DNA of 6,843 bases from JBIOJB01 sp044450465 (GCA_044450465.1 JBIOJB010000130.1:1-6843); one strand, 5' to 3'; positions 1-5,977 are shown, numbered from the stretch's first letter. Numbers and translations are program-made. Notes: a model not told the origin generated them from the letters alone.

Positions 1-413
1 AGCTCTGTGATGGCTGCGGAGTAGTTGGGGGTGAACTGACTGCCGTAGATGCCGCGGAAGTCGCCGGCATCGCTTTGGAAGGACAACAGGAACCGGGCGG
101 CGCGATCGATTGCAGGGTGTTGGCGGTTGAGCTCGAACCGATAGACCAGGATCCCCAACTGCCGGTAGGTTTCGAGCTGGTCGTAATTGGTTTGGGAACG
201 GATCTTCTTGTTGCCGCCGGGATATCTCCAGGAACCATCAGCACGCTGGCGAGCAATCACCCTTTTGCAGTCGGGCAGATTCCACAACGGGTCTGTTCCA
301 GGAAGCCGTTCGCCGAGCAGGTCACGGCGAGCCAGGTACGAAATAGCCGGATCGTTTGAGCCCACGAGCATGCCGACGACATCTCGCTTCAGCCGCTTGG
401 TCCAGTCGGACAT
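1..413 (-). CDS. Prenyltransferase/squalene-cyclase-like toroid protein, N-terminal part (runs off left edge)
   Basis: This open frame reads leftwards from an ATG at 413-411 and leaves the window, giving 137 codons that begin MSDWTKRLKRDVVGMLVGSN. I translated it by hand. It carries a QW-type motif, QRADGSW, near residues 56-62, and a related segment, FQSDAGDFRGIYG, near residues 113-125. These resemble the repeats of the alpha/alpha toroid shared by squalene-hopene cyclases and prenyltransferases. An early DPAISYLARRDLLG segment is also typical of small bacterial proteins with this fold. The catalytic region would lie beyond the edge, so no reaction can be assigned; many such proteins are not proven cyclases. 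The frame stays open upstream to a stop at 471-473, but no other normal start codon was found there. There is no Shine-Dalgarno sequence, while a TACGCT box lies 6 nt before the ATG, suggesting a leaderless mRNA. The coding call is strong, the family assignment moderate. Confidence 0.75.
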   Translation of the reverse strand, partial: MSDWTKRLKRDVVGMLVGSNDPAISYLARRDLLGERLPGTDPLWNLPDCKRVIARQRADGSWRYPGGNKKIRSQTNYDQLETYRQLGILVYRFELNRQHPAIDRAARFLLSFQSDAGDFRGIYGSQFTPNYSAAITE

Positions 414-419
414 GGCGTC

Positions 420-425
420 AGCGTA
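420..425 (-). promoter_or_regulatory. Putative -10 box for a leaderless transcript of the toroid-protein gene
   Basis: On the minus strand TACGCT fits the actinobacterial -10 consensus TANNNT. Exactly 6 nt (gacgcc) separate it from the ATG at 413, which places transcription start at or next to the start codon. No convincing -35 hexamer is visible 17-18 nt upstream. The assignment rests on spacing and the missing Shine-Dalgarno sequence. Confidence 0.4.
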
Positions 426-542
426 GTCAGTTGACTCGAATTCGATCCGGCGAAATCGGTGCGACCGAACTTATCCTGAGCCTCGTCATGGTCGCGTCGA
501 ATCCGCCGGGAGGCCGATCACGAGTGGCTGGTTGCATGGGGA

Positions 543-570
543 AAGCGCCACAGGAAAGTGGCCGGCGCTT
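543..570 (-). terminator. Possible hairpin terminator downstream of the MFS gene
   Basis: AAGCGCC at 543-549 and GGCGCTT at 564-570 are perfect reverse complements. An alternative fold pairs CCAC with GTGG inside the stem and leaves a 4-nt bulge. On the minus strand the hairpin begins 15 nt after the MFS stop codon and ends in TTTCCCC, so the U tract is poor. It may slow or end transcription between the MFS gene and the toroid gene. The rest of the 414-584 gap holds only the -10 candidate at 420-425. Confidence 0.35.
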
Positions 571-584
571 CGTCGATGCAGGCG

Positions 585-1826
585 TCATCGAACCCCCCTC
601 ACGCGCAGGATGGCCACAGCCCCGATGACGGCGCAGACCCCGGCGACCGCGTAAAGCGCGCTGTAGCTGCCCCTGCCGATCGCCAGGATGGCCGGCGCGA
701 TGGCCGGCGCAACGGAAAAGGGAAGAGCGCTGGCGATGTTGAGCACGCCAAGATCCTTGGCGACCTTGGTCTGGTCCGGTAGCACGTCGACGACGAGCGC
801 GAAGTCGACAGCTATGTACATTCCGAAACCCAGTCCGCCGATAGCCATGCCGACGAGGAACCCGTTGAAGGTACTCGCGATAGCAATCGCGAACATGGCG
901 ATGCCGTAGACGATCGAAGCCGTGAAGACGAATATCTTCCGCCGGCCCATCCGGTCAGACAGCTTGCCGCAGATGAGTGATGCGGCGATAACCACGACGG
1001 AATTGGTGAGCGTGCCGAGGAATATCTGTTGCGGCACATCAGCCTTGGCACTGCCGATCTTGCCGAGGAGGTAGTAGGCCTGGTAGGTGGCCAGGAAGGC
1101 GTAGGCCAGAATGAACATGAAGCGGCTGACGAAGGCCCAAGCGAAGTCTGGGCTCTTGCGCGGCGCCACATAGAACGTGCGGACGAATTCCCCCAGCGAC
1201 CAGATTGGCCGGTCGGCCTTGGCCAGGCGGCGATCCTTCAGCACGAACGCGAAGAGCAGGATGAAAAACCCTCCAATCCCGCAGGGGACCAGGAAGGTTG
1301 CGAGCTGGTTGCCGCTGACCAGCCTCACCAGGAACGTGCCGATCACTGCAGCGCCGGGTGTGCAGACGCCGAGCACACCGGAGACCAGGCCGCGTTGAGC
1401 ACGCTGGACCTGATCGGGCAGCACCGCGACCTGGGCGGCGAGCAGCGCGTTGAAGAAGAGCTGAGCCATGCACCATCCGAGCAGCACGAGCGGGATGTTG
1501 GGTGCCAAGGCGAGAAGCAGGATCCCGAACGAACCTCCCACCAGGCCGATCACCATCCACGGTCGCCGCATGCCGAGACGAGACGATGTACGGTCGCTCA
1601 TCCTGCCGAAGAACGGATTGGCAACCATGGAGACAAGGGCGCCGATCCCGGCGACAAGCGCAAGGCTGTTCGGTGCTGCCTTGATTCCCACGAGTGCGTT
1701 GATCTTCAGAGGCAAGGTCACGAGCAGTGGCGGGAGGAAGAGGAGGCTGGTGCTCATGAACGCCAGCGTGTACAGAGAGATGAAGCCCCACCCGACTCGG
1801 CGCTCCGTTGCGGCACCTGACTGCAC
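585..1826 (-). CDS. Major facilitator superfamily transporter, 12 TM segments
   Basis: The 413-aa product is a polytopic inner-membrane protein of usual MFS length, likely a proton- or cation-coupled carrier. Motif A appears in both halves: GRMSDRTSSRLGMRRPW at about residues 74-90 and GKLSDRMGRRK at about 287-297. A second pair of matching segments, VLPDQVQRAQRG (135-146) and VLPDQTKVAKDLG (348-360), shows the internal duplication of the two six-helix bundles. A polar stretch at about 197-228 is the central cytoplasmic loop. The PDQ...RG signature resembles sugar-transporter-like MFS families (GPH/SLC45-like), but the substrate cannot be read from the sequence. The start is GTG at 1826. An ATG at 1828-1826 is out of frame, and the next in-frame ATG (residue 24) would cut into TM1. 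No Shine-Dalgarno sequence is present; a CATAGT box lies 7 nt upstream. The gene is separated from the operon to its right by a strong terminator, so it is probably its own transcription unit. Confidence 0.9.
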   Translation of the reverse strand: MQSGAATERRVGWGFISLYTLAFMSTSLLFLPPLLVTLPLKINALVGIKAAPNSLALVAGIGALVSMVANPFFGRMSDRTSSRLGMRRPWMVIGLVGGSFGILLLALAPNIPLVLLGWCMAQLFFNALLAAQVAVLPDQVQRAQRGLVSGVLGVCTPGAAVIGTFLVRLVSGNQLATFLVPCGIGGFFILLFAFVLKDRRLAKADRPIWSLGEFVRTFYVAPRKSPDFAWAFVSRFMFILAYAFLATYQAYYLLGKIGSAKADVPQQIFLGTLTNSVVVIAASLICGKLSDRMGRRKIFVFTASIVYGIAMFAIAIASTFNGFLVGMAIGGLGFGMYIAVDFALVVDVLPDQTKVAKDLGVLNIASALPFSVAPAIAPAILAIGRGSYSALYAVAGVCAVIGAVAILRVRGVR

Positions 1827-1833
1827 ATCGATG

Positions 1834-1839
1834 ACTATG
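1834..1839 (-). promoter_or_regulatory. Putative -10 box for leaderless MFS transcript
   Basis: CATAGT on the minus strand lies 7 nt (catcgat) before the GTG start at 1826. It differs from TANNNT only at the first base. It lies 15 nt beyond the terminator stem in the minus direction, so it could restart transcription after the upstream operon ends. No clear -35 box was found, and any -35 would fall inside the terminator hairpin. Confidence 0.25.
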
Positions 1840-1854
1840 CGGGTTGAACAAGAA

Positions 1855-1877
1855 AGACGGGAGCGCGGCTCCCGTCT
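1855..1877 (-). terminator. Rho-independent terminator of the three-gene operon
   Basis: The arms AGACGGGAGC (1855-1864) and GCTCCCGTCT (1868-1877) are perfect reverse complements around a 3-nt loop, giving a 10-bp GC-rich stem. On the minus strand the stem is followed by TTCTTGTT. It sits 35 nt after the stop codon of the secreted-protein gene. A smaller inverted repeat, AGAGC/GCTCT with a 4-nt loop (1898-1911), lies between that stop and this stem. Confidence 0.75.
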
Positions 1878-1912
1878 CTCATACGCGTCGGGGTCAGAGC
1901 GATTGCTCTTTC

Positions 1913-2497
1913 TTACTGGTCTGCGATCGTGGCGAGGATTTCTCCGCCCGTGTTGACGATGGTGAGAAGTCCGGAATTTGCAGGCGACTCGATGGGTGCC
2001 GCGGAGGTCAGCTTGTGCCCGTTTACCGATTTGGCGAAGGGGATCGCTCCCATACCTGGAATTGATGTCATCGAGGCGACGCAGCCGCCGCTGGAGAGCC
2101 CCTCAGCGCTGCACAACACGAAGTACGCGTGGTAGCGGACGAGGCCACCACTGTCGTTGCCATGGTTCTGCGACGAGACGTTGCCGATGACGTGGTCGTG
2201 CAGGAACGGAACAGTGCCCTGGGGGGTGTGGGTCTGCGGCGCCAGAACGTAGAAGTTGCGGACGGGACCGTTTGACGGCGCAGGATTCATGTCGACAAAC
2301 GTCATCTTGACCTGGTTTCCGTCCGACCAGATCTTCTCGAAGCAGGGCGTGGTGATGCCATTGGCGGCGCAATTCACCAGGGCTGCGGCGTGGACGGGCG
2401 AAGCAGCGGCAGAGTCGGTGGTCATGGCCGCTACGGCCATGAGGGTTGCCAGTGCGGCGAATGTGGTTGTCGCGATCCGGTTGCGTGTTGAGCTCAT
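1913..2497 (-). CDS. Secreted protein of unknown family, 194 aa
   Basis: I do not recognise a named family. The product starts with a clear Sec signal peptide: basic residues at 5-7 (RNR), a hydrophobic core at about 11-25, and Ala-rich cleavage options around residues 30-37 (DSAAASPVHA). The mature part has four cysteines, at about 43, 52, 129 and 139, which would allow two disulfides outside the cell. It also has histidine-bearing segments FLHDHVIG (99-105) and SQNHGND (109-115), and is rich in Gly, Ser and Asn without further membrane segments. The ATG at 2497 is chosen because AAGGAG lies 6 nt upstream. An in-frame ATG at 2512 would contain that ribosome binding site inside the gene, and the longer open frame to 2941 overlaps the neighbouring gene with composition unlike protein. 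It is the last gene of the operon, 26 nt after the DUF4386 gene and before a strong terminator. A role at the cell surface or outside the cell is inferred. Confidence 0.85.
   Translation of the reverse strand: MSSTRNRIATTTFAALATLMAVAAMTTDSAAASPVHAAALVNCAANGITTPCFEKIWSDGNQVKMTFVDMNPAPSNGPVRNFYVLAPQTHTPQGTVPFLHDHVIGNVSSQNHGNDSGGLVRYHAYFVLCSAEGLSSGGCVASMTSIPGMGAIPFAKSVNGHKLTSAAPIESPANSGLLTIVNTGGEILATIADQ
2423..2441 (-). other. Perfect 8-bp hairpin in the signal-peptide coding region
   Basis: CATGGCCG (2423-2430) and CGGCCATG (2434-2441) are perfect reverse complements around a 3-nt loop. It lies about codons 19-25 of the secreted-protein gene, over LMAVAAM. It may affect translation or mRNA stability, or may be a by-product of Ala/Met codons. 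Confidence 0.5.
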
Positions 2498-2503
2498 CTT
2501 GGA

Positions 2504-2509
2504 CTCCTT
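2504..2509 (-). promoter_or_regulatory. Ribosome binding site AAGGAG of the secreted-protein gene
   Basis: On the minus strand AAGGAG lies 6 nt (tccaag) before the ATG at 2497, which decides that start over the in-frame ATG at 2512. It falls in the 26-nt gap after the DUF4386 stop codon. Confidence 0.7.
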
Positions 2510-2523
2510 CATTTGCTTTGGGC

Positions 2524-3300
2524 TTACGGGGTAACGGTCGCGGGGACGAGCGATGTGGTCGCTACGGTGTCGCGAGGATCGCCGGAGAGGATGGGACAGG
2601 GCCGAAAGCCTCTGACGACGAGCCAGACGCCCAGCGAGAACTCGAACAGGGCGATCGGGAGGGCGGTGATCGCCGCCTGAGACGTCCCGACGAGGCCGAA
2701 AAGCACTGCGATGTCGCCGGCGACCAGCAGGGGCACTCCGATCAAGCCGAGCAGAGGAAGGACGCGCGGCACCAGGCGGGACTGGTACAGCAGGATGCCC
2801 AACAGCAGGTCGTCCACCGCCGGCAAGAAGCTCTGTCCGATGAGGAAGATCCGGTTGTACATGGCGACCAGCGTGTGGCTGGTGACCAACGCGTCCGCGC
2901 CGGCTCCCGCCTGCCGCAGGGACACAACCGTCAGTAGGCACATGACGCCGACGAAGATGGTGGCGGCCTCCAGGACTCGGTTGCCGACAAGGGCCAGGGC
3001 GATGCCTTCGTTCTGCCTCTTCAGCACCGGGAACAGCGCGACAGCTGTGCCGATGCCGGCGAGGGCCACGATGATCTCGAGGATGACGCCGAAGAGTGCG
3101 CCGGTGTCCGGGCCGGCGCCGAGGATATAGTTCGCAGTCTTCACCGGGCCGTAGAGAACGAGGGTCGGCATCGAGACAAACGTCAGCACGTAGAGCACGC
3201 CGGCGGCGAGCGATGTCTTTCTCCGGGGGTTCACCCCGGAGCTGACGGGCGCATGCCCGTTGGTCGCGGCTTTCGAAGCCGTCGGTTTCGTCGCGATCAT
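2524..3300 (-). CDS. DUF4386 family membrane protein
   Basis: The 258-aa product has a polar N-terminal tail (about residues 1-28, rich in Ala, Thr, Ser and Lys) and then six or so hydrophobic segments, at about 30-50, 67-92, 101-128, 150-172, 178-204 and 210-231. Signatures that recall DUF4386 are RVLEAATIFVG (108-118) and SRLVPRVLPLLGLIGVPLL (174-192). Members of this family are integral membrane proteins without an established biochemical role, so none is claimed here. The start at 3300 is supported by AGGAG 9 nt upstream. The tail is longer than I expect for the family, and its coding DNA contains three consecutive perfect hairpins (3221-3281). It is the middle gene of the operon, with 25 nt to the gene before and 26 nt to the gene after it. 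Membrane protein followed directly by secreted protein suggests a joint envelope role, which is inference. Confidence 0.85.
   Translation of the reverse strand: MIATKPTASKAATNGHAPVSSGVNPRRKTSLAAGVLYVLTFVSMPTLVLYGPVKTANYILGAGPDTGALFGVILEIIVALAGIGTAVALFPVLKRQNEGIALALVGNRVLEAATIFVGVMCLLTVVSLRQAGAGADALVTSHTLVAMYNRIFLIGQSFLPAVDDLLLGILLYQSRLVPRVLPLLGLIGVPLLVAGDIAVLFGLVGTSQAAITALPIALFEFSLGVWLVVRGFRPCPILSGDPRDTVATTSLVPATVTP
3221..3241 (-). other. Perfect 8-bp hairpin in DUF4386 coding region
   Basis: CTCCGGGG (3221-3228) and CCCCGGAG (3234-3241) are perfect reverse complements with a 5-nt loop. It covers codons 20-27. It is the strongest of three neighbouring hairpins in this gene's first 80 nt. Confidence 0.55.
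3245..3260 (-). other. Perfect 6-bp hairpin in DUF4386 coding region
   Basis: ACGGGC (3245-3250) and GCCCGT (3255-3260) pair around a 4-nt loop. It covers codons 14-19, between the two other hairpins. Confidence 0.45.
3267..3281 (-). other. Perfect 6-bp hairpin close to the DUF4386 start
   Basis: CGGCTT (3267-3272) and AAGCCG (3276-3281) pair around a 3-nt loop. It begins 19 nt after the A of the ATG start at 3300, where structure can influence translation initiation. Confidence 0.45.
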
Positions 3301-3309
3301 GATCTGAAA

Positions 3310-3314
3310 CTCCT
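3310..3314 (-). promoter_or_regulatory. Ribosome binding site AGGAG of the DUF4386 gene
   Basis: AGGAG on the minus strand lies 9 nt (tttcagatc) before the ATG at 3300, in the 25-nt gap after the stop codon of the 70-aa gene. It supports this start and translation from an internal operon position. Confidence 0.6.
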
Positions 3315-3324
3315 GTTAGTAGTT

Positions 3325-3341
3325 GTCATCGACACGATGAC
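3325..3341 (-). repeat. Perfect inverted repeat across the stop codon of the 70-aa gene
   Basis: GTCATCG (3325-3331) and CGATGAC (3335-3341) are perfect reverse complements around ACA. The TGA stop (3328-3326 on the minus strand) lies in one arm, and the last four codons of the gene are in the repeat. The next ribosome binding site follows 10 nt after the repeat. It could be an mRNA junction structure or a sequence scar. Confidence 0.5.
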
Positions 3342-3538
3342 TGTGTGGAGGTCAGGCTTATGACCTCGGAACCGTGCAGCGCTTCGAGAAATGGCTGGAA
3401 GCTGCCGCAGACAAGGCAGCGCAGCTGGTGGCCGTCGACTTCGACCTCGGTGACTCCTGATGCACGCGCCATTTGTCGCGCCGGAGGTGAGCCGACGAAC
3501 GTGACCTCGACCCGGTGGGTAGTGAGCTCGTCGTCCAT
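3326..3538 (-). CDS. Small protein resembling the detached C-terminal domain of an ABC transporter ATPase (DUF4162-like)
   Basis: The 70-aa frame starts MDDELTTHRVEVTFVGSPPA and contains GVTEVEVDGHQLRCLVCG (28-45), FQPFLEAL (47-54) and SEVISLTST (57-65). This order resembles the tail that follows the nucleotide-binding domain in many drug- and antibiotic-type ABC ATPases: a 'GTPDEL'-like entry, a VxVxF strand, a GVxxVxxDG turn, a LxAL helix and an EVxxLxS strand. The closing 'SLEE-F' helix usual there is absent; instead the frame ends QSSCR in an inverted repeat. No Walker A, signature or Walker B motif is present, so it cannot hydrolyse ATP. It could be a functional stand-alone domain or the remnant of a lost ABC ATPase gene. 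C41 and C44 form one CxxC pair, so a small metal- or thiol-linked role is an alternative. The ATG at 3538 has no Shine-Dalgarno sequence; the open frame continues upstream but without a usable start nearby, and there it is antisense to the regulator gene. Being first in the operon favours expression. Coding is likely, the family call moderate. Confidence 0.6.
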   Translation of the reverse strand: MDDELTTHRVEVTFVGSPPARQMARASGVTEVEVDGHQLRCLVCGSFQPFLEALHGSEVISLTSTQSSCR

Positions 3539-3644
3539 ACTGCGAGCGTGAGGCGACAGCCCAAATGCGCCATCGTCAGGATTGACAGTTCGATACCTAG
3601 TCCTTGCGCGAAAAGGCGCGCCAGTGGGGCTGCACGTATTCGGG
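3539..3644. promoter_or_regulatory. Divergent promoter/operator region between the operon and the first regulator
   Basis: This 106-nt gap separates the minus-strand operon from the plus-strand regulator and should hold the promoters of both. Visible elements are CACGCT on the minus strand 6 nt before the ATG at 3538 (a weak -10 candidate), a perfect TTGACA at 3582-3587 on the plus strand (-35-like, but without a TANNNT box 17-18 nt downstream), a small GTCA-GGAT-TGAC inverted repeat at 3575-3586, and a GCGCG/CGCGC hairpin at 3606-3621. Autoregulation by the neighbouring LuxR-type protein is plausible by position only. Confidence 0.45.
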
Positions 3645-5942
3645 ATGGCGAGGGCTAGCCGCCGAGCGGGCAACCTTCCGGCGGACGCGACGACCTTCGT
3701 CGGCCGTCGACGGGAGCTTGCCGAGGTCAAAAGAAAGCTGACCACGGGCCGCCTGGTCAGCCTGGTCGGTCCGGGCGGCGTCGGCAAGACGCGGCTCGGT
3801 ATTCGGATCGCGACCGACCTCGCACGGGGGTTCGTCGACGGTGCGTGGTTGGTGGAGCTCGCGGAGGTGCGAGATGGGGCTTCCGTCACCAGCTCCGTGC
3901 TCGCTGCCCTCGACCTCAGGGACCAGGCCGGTGCGAATCCGACCGAGATCCTGGGCGCTTACCTACGGGACAGGCAGCTGCTGCTCGTCCTCGACAACTG
4001 CGAGCACCTTCTCGATGCGGCTGCCCAGTTTGTGACCGAAGTCCTGAGGACGGCACCCGGAGTGCGGGTGGTCACCACCAGCCGGGAGCCGTTACAGGTG
4101 TCTGGTGAGCACGTGGTGCCCGTCCCTCCGCTCGAGCTGCCTCTGGGTGATGGCGAAGAACCGCTCGGCAAGCTCCGACAGAACGAGGCCGTAATGCTGT
4201 TCATCGAGCGCGCGGCGGCGGCATCCGGCGCCTTTGAACTCAGCACGTCGAACCGGGCAACCATTGTCTCGATCTGCCGGCGGCTCGACGGTCTGCCGCT
4301 GGCAATCGAGCTTGCCGCGGTCAGGACCCGATCCCTAAGCCCGGAGCAGATCGTCGACCGGCTGAGCGACCGGTTCGCCCTGCTCAGCCGAGGCGGCCGC
4401 TCAGCGCTCCCACGCCATCAAACGCTCGGCACGGCGATCGACTGGAGCTTCGACCTGTTGACGGATATGGAGCAAATCCTGCTGCGGCGACTGTGCGTTT
4501 TCGCCGGTCGGTTCACCTTGGCCGATGTTGAAGCGGTTTGCACCTCCCATGAAGGCCGCGCGATCGATGCGTTGGCCATCCTGTCATCGCTGGTCGACAA
4601 ATCGCTGGTCACCAAGCAAGACATCGGAGGCGTAGCTTGCTATCGACTCCACGAGACGATGCGCGAATACGCCAGCGCCAAGCTGCGGGATGCCAACGAG
4701 GACGAGGACCTCAAGGACCGTTGCCTCGAGCACTACCGCACAGCGTGTCTGCAACTTGCGGAGCAAGCCAGGTACCGCCTTGCCGAATGGCTCGGGTGGG
4801 CCGAGCTCGAAATCGACAACATCCGAGCGATTCTCTATGACTGCGTGGCGAGTGGAGACCTGGCACGTGGGCTGGATATCGCAACGTCCATGCGCTACTA
4901 CTGGATCACACACGGGATTACGGAGGGCATTCGCTGGTTTGACCAGCTTCTGGTTTCGAGCGAGGGTGCTTCGACCACGCTGGTTCGCGCCTACTACCTA
5001 CGGGGTTGGTTGGGCCTGCTCAAGGGCGACGCGGTGGCCGGGAAGTCATGGACCGAGCGGGCGATAACGACGGCTCGAGAGTCCGGGCAGCGAGCGCTTT
5101 TGTGCGAGTCTTTGTCGCTGGCCGCGACCATCTACAACGTCGCCGGCGATTCGGAGGCAGCGAGACAATTTCTCGATGAGGCCGAAGCGATGACGCCCGC
5201 TCTTCATGACTACCCCGCCACGATCGAGTTGGTGCTGTCTCGGGCCGTTCACGCGATGTTAGGCGGAGACATGGACACTGCCAGGGCGGTGTCTTCAGAG
5301 GGCGTGCGCCTCAGCCGAGAAGCCGGGGACCTGTACCAGATCGAGGCGATGCTTCGTAACTTCGGCATGGTCGGAATGATGACCGGCGATTTGAAGGCGG
5401 CAAAGTCGGGCTTCGTCGAAGCGCTGCAGGTCGCTCGCCTTTTCGACAATCGTTTGGCCGAGTATTACGGGCTGGCCTGTTTAGGCTGGCACGCCGCCAA
5501 CTCTGGTCAGGCGCGGGCCGCAGCGCGGCTCCTCGGAGCGGCTGAGGCCCTGGCGATGCAGACGGGCGCAGACATGCTGGGACCGGCGGTGCCATTGTTG
5601 GCCGAGGCCAAAGAATTCACGATCGCGGCCTTGGGAGCGTCGGTTTTCGAAGGTGAGTTCAACACGGGGAAACAGTTGAGTCGTGAAGCGGCTCTGCAGC
5701 TCGCTCTAGGCGAATCCGATGGCGCCGGGGCCCAGCCACGGGACTCCGCTGTCGCCGGACCGCTCGCAAAGCGGGAACTCGAAGTCGGGCGCCTGGTCGC
5801 GGAGGGGCTGAGCAACAAGCAGATCGGAGCCCGGCTGTTCATCTCCGACCGGACGGTGGCCGCTCACGTGAGCAACATCATGAACAAGCTCGGCCTCAAC
5901 TCGCGCGCCCAGATCGCTGTCTGGATGTCGTCGTCTACCTAG
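3645..5942 (+). CDS. LuxR-family transcriptional regulator with NB-ARC/STAND-type ATPase domain
   Basis: The 765-aa protein is a cytoplasmic signal-transducing ATPase joined to a DNA-binding domain. After FVGRRRELAEVK (about 18-29) come Walker A GPGGVGKT (42-49), Walker B LLLVLDNCEH (112-121), TTSRE (144-148), and GLPLAIEL (216-223). A winged-helix stretch follows with RHQTLGTAIDWSFDLL (257-272). The middle, about 320-690, is helical with TPR-like character and is the likely sensor. The last 59 residues are a LuxR helix-turn-helix: KRELEVGRLVAEGLSNKQIG, then ISDRTVAAHVSNIMNKLGL. Nucleotide state and a ligand or partner are expected to control DNA binding; the signal is unknown. The open frame begins at TTG 3582, with GTG 3624 and ATG 3645 also in frame. 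I chose ATG 3645 because it leaves the same short lead before the LPA..T.FVGRRR motif as in the paralogue downstream. None of the three has a strong Shine-Dalgarno sequence. It is divergent from the operon at left and 41 nt ahead of a second regulator. Confidence 0.92.
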   Translation: MARASRRAGNLPADATTFVGRRRELAEVKRKLTTGRLVSLVGPGGVGKTRLGIRIATDLARGFVDGAWLVELAEVRDGASVTSSVLAALDLRDQAGANPTEILGAYLRDRQLLLVLDNCEHLLDAAAQFVTEVLRTAPGVRVVTTSREPLQVSGEHVVPVPPLELPLGDGEEPLGKLRQNEAVMLFIERAAAASGAFELSTSNRATIVSICRRLDGLPLAIELAAVRTRSLSPEQIVDRLSDRFALLSRGGRSALPRHQTLGTAIDWSFDLLTDMEQILLRRLCVFAGRFTLADVEAVCTSHEGRAIDALAILSSLVDKSLVTKQDIGGVACYRLHETMREYASAKLRDANEDEDLKDRCLEHYRTACLQLAEQARYRLAEWLGWAELEIDNIRAILYDCVASGDLARGLDIATSMRYYWITHGITEGIRWFDQLLVSSEGASTTLVRAYYLRGWLGLLKGDAVAGKSWTERAITTARESGQRALLCESLSLAATIYNVAGDSEAARQFLDEAEAMTPALHDYPATIELVLSRAVHAMLGGDMDTARAVSSEGVRLSREAGDLYQIEAMLRNFGMVGMMTGDLKAAKSGFVEALQVARLFDNRLAEYYGLACLGWHAANSGQARAAARLLGAAEALAMQTGADMLGPAVPLLAEAKEFTIAALGASVFEGEFNTGKQLSREAALQLALGESDGAGAQPRDSAVAGPLAKRELEVGRLVAEGLSNKQIGARLFISDRTVAAHVSNIMNKLGLNSRAQIAVWMSSST

Positions 5943-5971
5943 CGCTGCCCGGGCGGGGCCTGGGCCCAACC

Positions 5972-5977
5972 TAGACT
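5972..5977 (+). promoter_or_regulatory. Putative -10 box for leaderless transcript of the second regulator
   Basis: TAGACT matches TANNNT and is 6 nt from the GTG at 5984, with no Shine-Dalgarno sequence between. Transcription would start at or beside the GTG, making the mRNA leaderless and separately promoted in spite of the 41-nt gap. The -35 region is only GC-rich, with no TTGACA-like hexamer. Confidence 0.45.

Noticed and set aside
75..628. Plus-strand open frames over the left edge
   Set aside because: They are complements of the toroid-protein frame or cross the intergenic gap, without domain content; the minus frame has QW-type motifs.
1029..1820. Long 263-aa plus-strand open frame opposite the MFS gene
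   Set aside because: It is highly charged (Glu, Gln, His, Arg) with no recognisable domain, as expected for the complement of GC-rich transmembrane codons; the opposite strand has clear MFS motifs.
2498..2941. N-terminal extension of the secreted-protein frame to 342 aa
   Set aside because: It overlaps the DUF4386 gene in another frame, is Arg/Pro/His-rich without domain features, and would bury a clear signal peptide and the AAGGAG site.
3539..3889. Upstream extension of the 70-aa frame to 187 aa
   Set aside because: This part is antisense to the regulator's ATPase coding region and has low-complexity Arg/Ser/Pro composition, so it is a shadow frame.
5943..5971. GC-rich palindromes GCCCGGGC and TGGGCCCA as a terminator between the regulators
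   Set aside because: The stems are short and compete with each other, and no T tract follows; a -10 box lies immediately after, so this is more likely promoter-proximal sequence.
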